Assembly (NCBI GenBank): GCA_000310025.1
Contig: FN648559.1
Span: 36,276-100,275, forward strand
Reading direction: 5' to 3'
Length of the DNA: 64,000 nucleotides
Source of the DNA: Ectocarpus siliculosus
Taxonomy: Eukaryota; Sar; Phaeophyceae; Ectocarpales; Ectocarpaceae
In this document: positions 51,201-61,315 of the stretch, piece after piece
Position numbering within the stretch: the first letter of the stretch is position 1
How the letters are laid out: each line of letters begins with the position of its first letter
Made by a program: the position numbers and the translations under genes
Notes under the pieces: generated by a model
Told to the model about the DNA's origin: nothing
The model's database searches: none
The model's input: the letters and a program-made list of their open reading frames with translations, nothing else

Positions 51201-52189
51201 TGATCCCTTTGAGGTACTTCTTGGGAGAAAAACACTCTATAGCTCGACTGCATGGTCGACGAGGAAGGGGGGCGGCTGGCCCATTCTCGCGATCTGTTTT
51301 ACAGAACGCAACCATCGTAGGACGAATGGTACGGATGGTACGGGGTTTGCTTTGAAGACAAATATTGGAGGCTGGCATAACATCGGACTCGATAGGACGG
51401 CATTCTCACCTTGGTCCATGCAGTTGAACGCTGATGGGTGAAGCGCGCCTGAGTACCTTGCCGGCAACTCCAGGCGCTTGATGTCGTAGACAATCTTCAG
51501 CGGGTGGTGTACAGGATGACAAGGTGTCAAGGGCGCGCTGTGGAAGGCGAAGGGGAAACGAGGGCATACCGGTTCAACAATGGACACCAGGTACTGTAGA
51601 AGATGCGTCTGGATCCCACGTTGCAGATAAATGTTTACATTTTCCCGCGGTTCCTCCGAATAACTGTTACGTGTGGTGGATACAGAAACTCTTGCAAGAG
51701 CGGCGTAGTACAGTTCACAGTCGGTACAGTGGTATATTTCCCCTCTTTTCTTGCCATGCATGTGCGACCGTGCAAAGGTATCGTTCAACGGTGGTGCGTG
51801 TCCATGGCGTTCTACATACGTACGTAGATTTCCTTGGAATTTCTAGTAACAACAACTGGCATTGTCCCTCCGTCGGACCTGAGCGATCTCAACGGAACTT
51901 ATATGCCGACTAATTCTACATTGTATCAGGAGCTGCACGATGTCAGGTGAGACAGGTGATTTCAAGATTTCACAAAAGGCCATACTACTGTAGGGGGAAC
52001 GATGGCGCCCCCAACCCCCCAAAGGGGCGGCCGTCTAGCCTCCCGTTGCAAGGCGCGGAAAAATCTCTAGAAGCCGATCACCCAACAAAGACTGTACCAT
52101 GGTATACTCCAAGGATTCATTCTGTCGCACTACTTGAAAATTGGATTGATCCACAGCAGTACATGAACGTACAGTAATAAGAAGGTGTT
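48259..52189. other. Nearly 4 kb without a recognisable gene
   Basis: The longest frame is 183 codons on the minus strand (51237-51788), with no family motif and low confidence. The interval probably contains the promoter and 5' untranslated region of the glycosyltransferase on its left side and decayed repeats elsewhere. Confidence 0.4.
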
Positions 52190-52267
52190 CTTCGGCGAGT
52201 TGTCTTTTTTTGAGAAGGAAAAAAGAAAAAGACAGCCCCAAAAAAGAAACGTAAGAAATGGCCTTAA
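52190..52267 (-). repeat. Solo terminus related to the 38.0-39.3 kb element
   Basis: Reverse complemented, it reads CTTAAGGCCATTTCTTACG, then a T-rich run with GGGGCTGTC, then CTCAAAAAAAGACA. This closely follows 38028-38095. The other end of this copy was not found. Confidence 0.65.
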
Positions 52268-52487
52268 GTGCAGATTTTGTTCGTATTTTTTATCTCTGCA
52301 CGCTGTACACACGTTTGCGTGAGACTGAATGCGACAGCTTTGGGCTGCCCTCGACCACCAAAATGTGTACTACCGGAACAATGGTCGTGATCGGATGAGT
52401 ATGGTGAGGAATTCTAGACAAACATGCGGTCTCTTGACCAGAGCACGATCTCGTACGCAGAGCGGCAACCCATGGTTGTTAATGAAT

Positions 52488-52749
52488 AGGAAGGTTTGTT
52501 CGTCGAAGCAGATAGAATAAACTGGTGTTTATTTTGTAACAGTCGAATTAGAATTGGCTTCATTTTCTACCGGAAACCCAGGGTCACGGTGTTTGGAATT
52601 ATTAGTCTATAGTTGGGGGTGTCATTCCGTGATCGAGTCCACGCAGGGGCTGTAGCAAAGTCGGGTAACGTGCGACAGCTACAGAGCGCGTGAAGCAACG
52701 GAAGGACAGCAGCAGCCGCCTAACGCAGTAGCGGCGGCAGTTTAGAAAA
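52488..52749 (+). repeat. Split direct repeat A1
   Basis: It begins AGGAAGGTTTGTTCGTCG and ends CAGTTTAGAAAA. It matches 56404-56666 with about three differences, including a one-base length change. Confidence 0.95.
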
Positions 52750-52822
52750 GGGCGCAGAGCGCGTGAAGCAACGGAAGGACAGCAGCAGCCGCCTAACGCA
52801 GTAGCGGCGGCAGTTTAGAAAA
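52682..52822 (+). repeat. 73-bp tandem duplication at the end of A1
   Basis: CAGAGCGCGTGAAGCAACGG to TTTAGAAAAGGGC is repeated at 52682 and 52755. A2 has only one copy, so the duplication arose in A1 or was lost in A2. Confidence 0.9.
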
Positions 52823-52986
52823 GGGCGGGACGGGACACGTGGGGAAGCGACCAGCACGCGACTCTCCATATAAAGGTGTGTACTCGTGTCCAACATCCAT
52901 CGTGTCGGCCGTGTTCCTATTCGCGTCCCGCTACTCTTGTGACCTCACCGCTGCGTGCATTTAGCACGAGGGGGGAGGGTGCAGTA

Positions 52987-53316
52987 AGATAAGCGGCGGC
53001 AAGCCACCGCAGTCTCGCTCGCCGCGCCGCTCAGATAGGTCCCTTCCCAAACATGGGATGCGGTTCATCCCAACCGAGACGTACTCTCGCTGAAGAAAAA
53101 AAATGCGGTCCGTCCCAACCGAGACGTACTCTCGCTGAAGAAAAAAAAATTAGATAAGCGGCGGCAAGCCACCGCAGTCTCGCTCGCCGCGCCGCTCAGA
53201 TAGATCCCTTCCCAAACATGGGATGCGGTTCATCCCAACCGAGACGTACTCTCGCTGAAGAAAAAAAATGCGGTTCGTCCCAACCGAGACGTACTCTCGC
53301 TGAAGAAAAAAAAATT
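52987..53316 (+). repeat. 165-bp tandem duplication in the element leader
   Basis: AGATAAGCGGCGGCAAGCC to GCTGAAGAAAAAAAA is repeated at 52987 and 53152. Inside each unit the text CCCAACCGAGACGTACTCTC is itself duplicated. Each unit carries ATGGGATGCGG, so the leader has two similar small starts. Confidence 0.9.
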
Positions 53317-53457
53317 CAACGGCAAAAAGAAAGAGCGGGGCCTGTTGTATGGTCGCACGCTGACTTGTCGCGGTTGATAGCAGCCATTGTACTGCACGGG
53401 GTGGAGGAACCCTGCGGCATCGGACATAACCAATCGACCCGCGGCAGTAGGGCATGA
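53218..53457 (+). CDS. Small leader ORF, 79 codons, MGCGSS start
   Basis: It begins MGCGSSQPRRTLAEEKK and repeats the CGSSQPRRTLAEEKK block once. MGC at the N-terminus is the pattern for N-myristoylation plus palmitoylation. The first leader copy (ATG at 53053) encodes a shorter version that stops after the second block. It may only be a by-product of the leader duplication. Confidence 0.3.
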   Translation: MGCGSSQPRRTLAEEKKCGSSQPRRTLAEEKKIQRQKERAGPVVWSHADLSRLIAAIVLHGVEEPCGIGHNQSTRGSRA

Positions 53458-53931
53458 TGCTGTCACGAGTATGCACATGAGGCAGGTGCCTTGTTTTCTG
53501 TTTCCCCCGGCTTACTAGGGACTACTTGCCGGTACAATCTTGTCTGTGCCGCGCACAGAGGGGCATATAGCTGAAGGAATCGACGATAATATGCCCACTC
53601 ACGTAAGCAATCGTCTCCACGGATGGTATCGACAAGTCCCCACTGATGGTATCGACAAGTCCCATGGCATACAAAGCGGCCGCATACGTAATCGGAAAGT
53701 GCATTCAACAGCATTCACGGGAACGGATAAAAGCAAAAACACATGCATGCGAGAGAAAGACTCAAAGAAAAAGACTGAAAAACAAAGAAGACTCGCGATA
53801 TAACAACGCGTCGTTCTGGGCCCGACGAAAACCCACGTCAGATAGTTTCGCCCGAAGATAGGATTTGTAGACCATTCTAACTGCAGATCCAGGCGCGCGA
53901 TCGACTACGCCCACGATGAAGAGGAAAAGAA

Positions 53932-54468
53932 GTGTTCCCGCAACGCCGCCCTGACGCTCGCCCGCCGCCTGCCGCCGGTCCGCTGCTTATACGACTCCAA
54001 CCGCGACCAGATGCCGACACGGGCCTCCACGCGGAGCGGCAGGGCAGCGGGTGGGCAAGCAGGGCGAGGTCGGGCGGCGACACCTTCGACACCACGCACG
54101 AGGAGGTCTACCGCGCGATCGGTGGCGAGCTCGACGGCTCGCCCCTCGACGCGCAGCGGATCACGTACTCCCGCGAGGCGTCGAGCGGTATCCTCCTCGC
54201 GAGCGCCAGGGACAGGCACCCGCGGCGACCCGCTGATGAGACTGAGCTCGCTTCTCTCCGCGGGCTGGTGGACGGCCTGAGGGAGGAGCTGCAGCGGAAG
54301 CGCGATGAGGCTGCCGGCGATCGCCAGCAGCTTCAAGCAACGATCGACGACCTGATCGCCACCCAAGCAGCAGGACCTGGCCTTCCGGGGGGGGGTGCAA
54401 CTGGTGGGCACAACCGCCCCACCATCGGCCTCTCGGGCCCCCGCTACACCCAGCGCCGAGGCGGCTAA
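53932..54468 (+). CDS. Gag-like ORF with predicted coiled coil
   Basis: 178 codons. The N-terminal part is Arg/Pro/Gly-rich. A heptad-like segment (ETELASLRGLVDGLREELQ, then RKRDEAAGDRQQLQATIDDL) lies at about residues 103-145. The tail is Gly-rich. Position and character fit the first ORF of a YR retroelement. The CCCH ORF follows in another frame, suggesting either a frameshift or two ORFs. Confidence 0.5.
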   Translation: MFPQRRPDARPPPAAGPLLIRLQPRPDADTGLHAERQGSGWASRARSGGDTFDTTHEEVYRAIGGELDGSPLDAQRITYSREASSGILLASARDRHPRRPADETELASLRGLVDGLREELQRKRDEAAGDRQQLQATIDDLIATQAAGPGLPGGGATGGHNRPTIGLSGPRYTQRRGG

Positions 54469-54495
54469 GGCTACGGCAAAGGATAGAGCGCGGAT

Positions 54496-54876
54496 GTGGG
54501 GGGACCTCCGCCGGGTAAAAGCGTGGCTCATCCTGGGGTGGCCTCCGGCAGTTTCAAAACTGTCGCAGATGGAGTGGCAATCCTTGCTTCGCAAAGGCGT
54601 CCTGGTGACAGAGAAAGTGGCGGCATCGCTCGACACGCTCGTGGTTACTGCTTCGCCTTCAACTCGTCGTCCGGTTGCCATGATCGTAACTGCCCACACA
54701 TCCACGCCCAGAACCCTTCCCACGCTAGGCGCGGAGCGTCCGAAACTCCGGCAACCGGCGCGCGCGGCGTTGGCCACGGCAACGGGGGAGGGCGCGGAGG
54801 AGAGGCGCGCGCCGCTGGCGAGGGCGGCGCGAGACCCAAGGCCGCTGGCTTCTTCACCCACGGGAAAGACAAATAG
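54496..54876 (+). CDS. Gag-like ORF with CCCH-type zinc finger
   Basis: About 126 codons, no ATG at the stated start. It contains GYCFAFNSSSGCHDRNCPHIH, that is C-x8-C-x4-C-x3-H, followed by a Gly/Arg/Ala-rich tail. This finger type is found in gag-like or N-terminal regions of DIRS-group elements and would bind element RNA or DNA. The YR ORF begins 93 bp later. Confidence 0.6.
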   Translation: MGGPPPGKSVAHPGVASGSFKTVADGVAILASQRRPGDRESGGIARHARGYCFAFNSSSGCHDRNCPHIHAQNPSHARRGASETPATGARGVGHGNGGGRGGEARAAGEGGARPKAAGFFTHGKDK

Positions 54877-54969
54877 GGGTGCGGGCTCTCCCGCGTAGCG
54901 GGGGGGCCTACCTCGGATGGCAGCGCACCTGCGGCTAAATCGAACGGCAGCACGCCGGTCTACACGAGG

Positions 54970-56124
54970 TTGGCTCCAGGGCTATCAGCAGGTTCAGGAC
55001 CCGGGACAGGCAGGACGGGACTTTGTTACCGACGTCTTGGCATGCAGCTCGTCGAGCACTCAGTTGCGTCTTCGTCTAGAAGGACTTACACGTCAGGCTT
55101 CAACTCTTGGTGCACGTTTCGCAGGCTGACGGAGAAGCCCAAGTTCCTAGGGCAACGTGCCGGGGACCTTCATGTGTGGGAGTTGATAGACTTCGTAGCC
55201 CGGTGTTTCGAGTCTGAGGGTAATCTAGCGAGTACAATATCCGGAAAACTCACGGCTGAACAACATTTTCATAGGCTGGAAGCTTCTGTCGAGCTAGACT
55301 TGTCGTCTCCGATGTTGAAATGTGCGCTAAGGGGGATTGCGAGGAACCACGTGGCTGTGGGGACGATACGCCGTGTGCGCCTGCCTGTGTCTTGGCGTAT
55401 GCTGCTGGACGGGGAAAGCGCAAGCCAGAACTGGGGGGAAGGGGGCAGAGTGATGTGGCTGTGTCTGTGCTTGTCCTATCTCTTTATCACACGGTCTGAT
55501 GAGGTGTTCGCGAATGATGCGGGCAGGGTGCATGAGGCACACTGTCTTACGAGGGCGGACGTAGCATTGTTTGCTGGCGAGACGCAATTAGTCTTTAGTC
55601 ACTATCGTAGAGCAGACCGTGTCGAAATGAGGTTTAGAGGGCACAAGGCCGATCAAGAGCAGAAAGGAAACATACGGGTTCGTACGCGAGACGAAGTCAC
55701 CGGACCGCAGTCAGGTGTGAGAGCACGCGGCGGCGCGGTGGCTCTTGTGGTGGAGCTGTTATCGTGTCATGCGACGTTGCCTGACTCCGCACCGTTGGCT
55801 TCGTACCGTAGTGGAAGAGCAGTGAGAGTAGTGAGGTATACTGCTGCCCTCCGTGCAGTCAGAGAAGTGGTAGCGAAGTCGGGGCGTAACCCCCAGGAGT
55901 ACGCGTTGCACTCGTTGCGAATTGGAGGCGCGACGGCTCTTGCATCGGGCGGAGACATCGCAGAACGAGTGATTCAGAGAGAAGGGAAGTGGAGGTCGGA
56001 TGCATACAAGCCGTACGCGCGAAACAATGTAGAGGATTCGCGGCGAGTGTCACGCAAACTTACAGACGGCAGTAGGATCGTATCGAGACAGCTGGGGGAG
56101 GGGACCGTCAGGGGGAACGGATAG
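54970..56124 (+). CDS. Tyrosine recombinase, apparently intact
   Basis: 384 codons. An N-terminal SAM-like domain (RRTYTSGFNSWCTF, HVWELIDFVARCF) is followed by the catalytic domain. The visible catalytic set is R175 (FITRSDE), K226 (RGHKADQ), H314 and R317 (HSLR), W341 (GKW) and Y349 (YKPYARNN). No frame break. It would integrate or excise circular element DNA through a covalent 3'-phosphotyrosine. The end of the ORF is 42 bp before repeat B1. Closest relative in the window is the broken YR at 2400-3537. Confidence 0.9.
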   Translation: MAPGLSAGSGPGTGRTGLCYRRLGMQLVEHSVASSSRRTYTSGFNSWCTFRRLTEKPKFLGQRAGDLHVWELIDFVARCFESEGNLASTISGKLTAEQHFHRLEASVELDLSSPMLKCALRGIARNHVAVGTIRRVRLPVSWRMLLDGESASQNWGEGGRVMWLCLCLSYLFITRSDEVFANDAGRVHEAHCLTRADVALFAGETQLVFSHYRRADRVEMRFRGHKADQEQKGNIRVRTRDEVTGPQSGVRARGGAVALVVELLSCHATLPDSAPLASYRSGRAVRVVRYTAALRAVREVVAKSGRNPQEYALHSLRIGGATALASGGDIAERVIQREGKWRSDAYKPYARNNVEDSRRVSRKLTDGSRIVSRQLGEGTVRGNG

Positions 56125-56165
56125 TTGACTTATTCGGTGGTCGTCCAGAAACTGACCTCGATGTG

Positions 56166-56403
56166 GGTGTTGTAGAATGGTGTGTACCATTTGAGGACTT
56201 GGTCAGTTTTGGGACTCCTGCGTTTGCAGTCGTAGTCCCCCGGCTAGTATTTGTGGGGAGAGAGATGGATTTGTAAGAGTTGACGCCGGCCTTTGCAGCT
56301 AACGCGGCCGGAGAGACGATGAGCGTTTCGTGCGTCTCTCTCCCCAACACGTAGCCTAGAAACCGAAGAAATAATGAAGCAATTCGAAAGAAAACAAAAT
56401 AAA
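56166..56403 (+). repeat. Split direct repeat B1
   Basis: It begins GGTGTTGTAGAATGGTGTG and ends CAAAATAAA. It matches 56735-56971, differing by one G in CTTGGTCAG versus CTTGTCAG. It abuts A2 directly. Confidence 0.95.
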
Positions 56404-56666
56404 AGGAAGGTTTGTTCGTCGAAGCAGATAGAATAAACTGGTGGTTATTTTGTAACAGTCGAATTAGAATTTGGCTTCATTTTCTACCGGAAACCCAGGG
56501 TCACGGTGTTTGGAATTATTAGTCTATAGTTGGGGGTGTCATTCCGTGATCGAGTCCACGCAGGGGCTGTAGCAAAGTCGGGTAACGTGCGACCGCTACA
56601 GAGCGCGTGAAGCAACGGAAGGACAGCAGCAGCCGCCTAACGCAGTAGCGGCGGCAGTTTAGAAAA
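56404..56666 (+). repeat. Split direct repeat A2
   Basis: 263 bp matching A1 at 52488. It starts immediately after B1 and is separated from B2 by 68 bp. Confidence 0.95.
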
Positions 56667-56734
56667 TCCCGCCCTCCCATCCCTTTTCTTTCGAAGGTGG
56701 GGGCATAAGTTCGGGAATATTCGGTATCTAGTCA

Positions 56735-56971
56735 GGTGTTGTAGAATGGTGTGTACCATTTGAGGACTTGTCAGTTTTGGGACTCCTGCGTTTGCAGTCG
56801 TAGTCCCCCGGCTAGTATTTGTGGGGAGAGAGATGGATTTGTAAGAGTTGACGCCGGCCTTTGCAGCTAACGCGGCCGGAGAGACGATGAGCGTTTCGTG
56901 CGTCTCTCTCCCCAACACGTAGCCTAGAAACCGAAGAAATAATGAAGCAATTCGAAAGAAAACAAAATAAA
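56735..56971 (+). repeat. Split direct repeat B2 and right end of element
   Basis: Matches B1. It ends at CAAAATAAA|GTAG, which is taken as the element boundary. Confidence 0.95.
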
Positions 56972-59270
56972 GTAGTTCTAAGCTGCTGTACAGCACACAC
57001 GTCTGGTGTGGCGCGTGTACACGGTAGATCCTTTAGTTCAAGCACGTCTCACATGTGTTATTAGGGCTTGGACGGTAGGTCGCTCGTTGGCGAGTTCGCG
57101 AGTGCGGGGTTTGGCCATTCCGTGAAAACATGCATGACAGCCGCGTGTGTGTGCACACCCAGCACCGACACACAGGAGCACAGGATTGGCAGCGCAGAGA
57201 ATTGTTATTTCTCCGCAATCTGAACACCAGCCAACACCCCAACACGCCTTTGTATACATGCGCTCAGCAGGAGGTCACCACACAATTCCTGGATGTCGCT
57301 AACCCGGTCATACAACGGGTACGGAAAGCCGTCAAGCCGTGAAGAAGCACCCACATCGTTTGCTGCACTGCTGCTGTAGCGGAGAGAACTTGCCTTCCCC
57401 TTGCTACGTGTACGTGTCAACAACGCATGCATACGACACCGACCGCGGTCATCACGCAATACGCCGTGCCTCGCCTTTCCGCGCCAACGCGAAATGTCTA
57501 CAACAGCTACATTTTTCATTCATCAACTTGCTTCAACGAACGCCATAGCTACCCAACATTGACGCACCTTTACTCTCAGCCGATGTGCTGTACGCAAGCC
57601 GCTTGCCCAACGACGCCGAGTTTTTTCACGATTTTTCTTCACACCCAACCAACGGAACCGCAAAAATGGTGTTCGGTCATTGGTGTTCAAACTTGCCTAT
57701 CCGGCCTACGAACGATAGGAACGATGTTGTTACTCGACGCCAAGCCACACATTCTTCAATTCAAACTCTAAAAGTCAGATAACTGTACATTTGTTGCCCC
57801 GTATCGCCATTATATTCATCGCCACTCACCAGAGGGGTTACATGTCCTGTAGTTGGCGTCAAGCGAACCCAGTTTCCGTTTCCGAAAAGGCTGATGTTCG
57901 GCACATATACGACTGTTCACACATACGGTCTTGTTTCGATTTGACGTTGGCCCCCAATACTCACGGCCAGTTGATTCTGGAACTCGCGGGTGCGTAAGCA
58001 AATCTGAAGACATCTCTATTTTAACTTCAGATATAATATTTAGGTTGTTGTGGGGACGTCAAGGCGCATACATACATTGCGGCTTCGGTTGCCTCAGTGT
58101 GGTCCCACCTTCACGAACATAATGTAATGATCCACTCTTCGCCCTACTCAGAGCCATAGAATACTGAACTATTTGCCCATTCCTTCATCATCAATGCCGC
58201 CGTTTGTGCGCTTTTCACCTGACTGTCATTCGGGCTCCAGTGGGCGGGGGAGCCTTTACATACAGTAGTAGCCCCCATTAAACTACAGTACGTTGTAGAC
58301 ACAAGAAAGTCGGGGTTCAACTTCAAAAAAGGAATCAAACGTATTCTTGCAAACAGACGTACGTCAAAACGTCGGCCTTCATATTTCACGTTGTGATTGT
58401 ATCGCCTTTTCAGTCCTTTTGGTTCGTTTTGGGTCGCGTTGGACGCTTTCGGCGTCAGTAGAAACGTACAATGCCTTGTGTTGTGTTCGTTTCACATGAA
58501 CCAGTACTTACTGTAGTTTGGTCGAATACGGGATCCTTGCACTCTCTCTCATACATTCGATTAGAGTTAGTTGCAAGTCGGGCTCTAATTCTTCTTTGTT
58601 GCTACATCTACGTAGCTTTCCTTCGAGTTGTCTCTTTCTTCGCGAAGTGGCCTTTTGCATTAGTGCCTCCGCATGGGCATCGTTGGAAATGAAAAGCGGG
58701 TAGGTACGTGTTTGCTAGCCGTTCGAGTGGTATTGCTTGCGGCACTCCTCGAGGCGTAGGAATCTCAGCCATTCTTCCGGGCGGTGTGCTTGTTTTTCTC
58801 TGTAGTAATGCCATTTTGGTCACGCATTTCGGCGTTTCTTGCTGCCAGTTTCATTCTTTAGGTGCCTCCCACTCTTTCCCTACGAGAAAACGAGTCTGGT
58901 TTCGTCTGCCTGTGGAAACTCGCCCTCAAATTTTCTCCCTGAGCACCCTGTACCGGTTCGATCCATAAACCTGCTTTTTGCGGCAGGAGTTCGACCGGCC
59001 CTTCCTCATACCTTTTCCTTTTGCGATCCTTGCTGTCGTTTAACCTTGTTCCATTGTTTGGTGTGCTGCTAAGCAGAGCGACACCCTAATCAAACACAAG
59101 CGCCACGCGGTACGCACTGATCCAAGGCTTTCACCTTTTGTTGTTATTCCGCGGTCGTACTTTTCTCGGCCGTTTCTTTGGCTTCGTATTTTCTTTGTGT
59201 CATGGTCTTAGGCCATGACAATGCCGACAATTGTTCCATACGCGTGGCGATACACATTTACTTGGGTACT
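56972..59270. other. No gene recognised
   Basis: Short overlapping frames on both strands, none with motifs. The sequence is near-neutral in composition and probably intergenic. Confidence 0.4.
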
Positions 59271-59306
59271 GGACGGCCCCCGCGCCCCCAGTGGGCGCGG
59301 GGGGCC
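59271..59306. repeat. GC-rich hairpin
   Basis: CGGCCCCCGCGCCC pairs with GGGCGCGGGGGGCCG across a short CCAGT-type loop, with one bulged base. It is the strongest simple hairpin noticed in the window. Confidence 0.75.
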
Positions 59307-59579
59307 GAATCGCAAGCGAGAGTAATCGCCGACGGTTAAAAGAAAGAAGAAAACGAAGACGGTGAACGAGTTGGAAAGCTGATGATAATTTGTTCCCGTG
59401 CGCGGGTGAGCGTGAAAGGGCGTGGCACCGCCTAATGTATGATGAAAACGCACGGGTGCCTGTATATGCAGGTGATGAATGAAAGCTTGCCCATATCAGC
59501 GATCTTTTTGTAGAGATGCTACACATATTATTAACTGTAGAAACATCCAAAAACGGCGTGGAGGCTGTAAGAGGACCCG

Positions 59580-60690
59580 AAAAACATGAAGAAGGAAACA
59601 CGGAGAAAACGGAGGAAGCCTGGAAAAAATGAAAATCGGAACGACCAAGGCAAGAAAGAGGGGAGTACTAGCGAGAAAGAAGAAGAAAAACGCCAAAAGA
59701 GGCGGAGAAAAGGTCTCAACATATCCAAGAGGAAGCAGGAGAGGAACCATCGCGAGATAACGGAAAAGACGATGCAGCTCAGGGTCAAAGTATTGACGAA
59801 GGAGCAAACAAAAAGAAGAAAAATATATCCGAAGCAGAAAGACACGTAGCCAAGCACACGAGAAAATAGAGGAGGAAGCTCTCTAGGTGTAGTACGTGAC
59901 AGAAGGCAGGAAGCGGCGAAATGCGGCGAAGAAGAAGCAACGAAGACCCAGGCAATAAATATGAAGCAACCAGGGAGAGTAGTGAGGAAACAGAATAACA
60001 ATATCAGCATCCATCCACTGATCAAACCGCAAAGAACAGCAAGAGGGAAAAGCAGGGAAAAAATAACATTGGAAATTATGTACAGTAGTTGGAAAGAGGG
60101 AAAAGAGGGAGATGCAAGAAGAGGGGGAGAAAAGCAGTAAACATATCCAAGGGGAAGCAGGAAAACCCGTGCCGCGTCATAAAGGAAAATACGCTATAGG
60201 GTTAAAAAATTCGCGGAGGGAAAATGGAAAAGGAAAAAGAAGAGACGGAAGCACCACACGTAGGGAATAAAGGAGTATAAGAGAGAACGACAAAGCGAAA
60301 GCCTCTCTAACAACTTGACAGGACGCAGGAAAGACCGGAACGCGGTTTACATGCAATTCTCACAGGAAGAAAGTATAGTCTAAAGTCAAAGGGAGCAGAA
60401 TGTGAAGCAGAAACGTCACGGGAAGGAGGAAGACCCAAAGCAAAGTACGAAGAAAAAAATGTGGGAGAAAGAAGAGAAGGAAAATAGCATCCGCCGGTCA
60501 CGAATGTGAGGGCCGAGGATCGAAAATACGCATTTGGGAAAATGGACACGACGCAGGGAGGGTTCGTCAACCATCGAGGAAATCATCACTGTTATCTTCC
60601 TTGTCGGGTAGGTGATAATTTCGATAGGTTGAGGTGAGCGGCAACACTTTCTGAGGAGGAATGACCGAACATACAATGGACTGAATACCC
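59580..60690 (+). repeat. Purine-skewed degenerate repeat, about 1.1 kb
   Basis: The + strand is mostly A and G (GGAAGCAGGAGAGG, GAAGAAGAAAAACG and similar). A phrase ACATATCCAAG.GGAAGCAGG recurs at about 59718 and 60139, roughly 420 bp apart, suggesting diverged tandem units. Open frames on the minus strand are Phe/Leu/Ser-rich by-products of the skew. Confidence 0.7.
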
Positions 60691-61315
60691 AGAGCTTGTT
60701 TTGGATAAGGATGCCGGGGCAGAACGCCGTTTGCCAGAAGTGTTCCCAGACACGTTATATACTATGCGTGCTCAGGCCATGGCGACATGGGCGTCTTGTT
60801 CCATTATTTGCGCGTTGAGCACGGTATTCGCCCGTACGAAGCGTATGAATCGTGATCTCTGGCGATGAACTGGCGTGTTTCTTTTTCTGCAACATGTTGG
60901 CGGGAAACGATGAATAATGGAAGCAACAGACACAGTAAACTACGATTCACAGCCGACAAGATAACGGGAAAGCTCAACCCTTGTTGCGTTATCCATCTAA
61001 GGCACGCACAGCAGGAGGAGAGGTGGGATACAAAAAATAAAAAAGAAAATCAAAAACGTTTTGGGTGATGTCCGGAGCTGACAAGTCAGACACGCTGTGA
61101 ACCGAAAGGTATCTACAGTAGACTGGCGCCAGAATACTGTTGTATTCTTATCCCTTACCCAGATCATTCAATGTAAGTATTGGATTTGGTTGGGTGAGGC
61201 CTCCTGCGCCGGTCTGTGGTCCCGCCCATTACTTTCTTGTTAATTATCCGATCTGTCACATCTTATTTATTGACCACTCACGCCTCTAAGCTAGGTCTCG
61301 CCCACCCAAACTTTC
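60691..61315. other. 3' flank of the minus-strand DIRS-like element, no gene recognised
   Basis: It follows the YR stop on the minus strand. It may hold the element's terminal repeats, but I found no clear repeat pair here. Confidence 0.4.

Larger units (their letters stand above)
52488..56971 (+). mobile_element. YR element with complete split direct repeats and no reverse transcriptase
   Basis: The ends form the A1 ... B1-A2-B2 pattern that defines PAT/Ngaro-type YR retroelements. A1 is 52488-52749, B1 56166-56403, A2 56404-56666 and B2 56735-56971. B1 and A2 abut exactly, so B1|A2 reproduces the junction that a circle would have between the B2 end and the A1 start. The inside has a duplicated leader, gag-like ORFs with a CCCH-type finger and an intact YR. 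Only 93 bp separate the CCCH ORF from the YR ORF, so there is no room for RT/RNase H. The YR is of the same subfamily as the RT-bearing copy at 1-4.9 kb. It is probably a non-autonomous derivative, or a lineage moving by YR alone. Confidence 0.85.

Noticed and set aside
51237-51788. 183-codon minus-strand frame
   Set aside because: No recognisable motif, no splice or promoter context; kept only as a note in the gene-free interval.
59531-60025. Phe/Leu-rich frame on the minus strand resembling a membrane protein
   Set aside because: The composition is explained by the purine skew of the + strand; hydrophobicity is an artefact of TTT/CTT codons.
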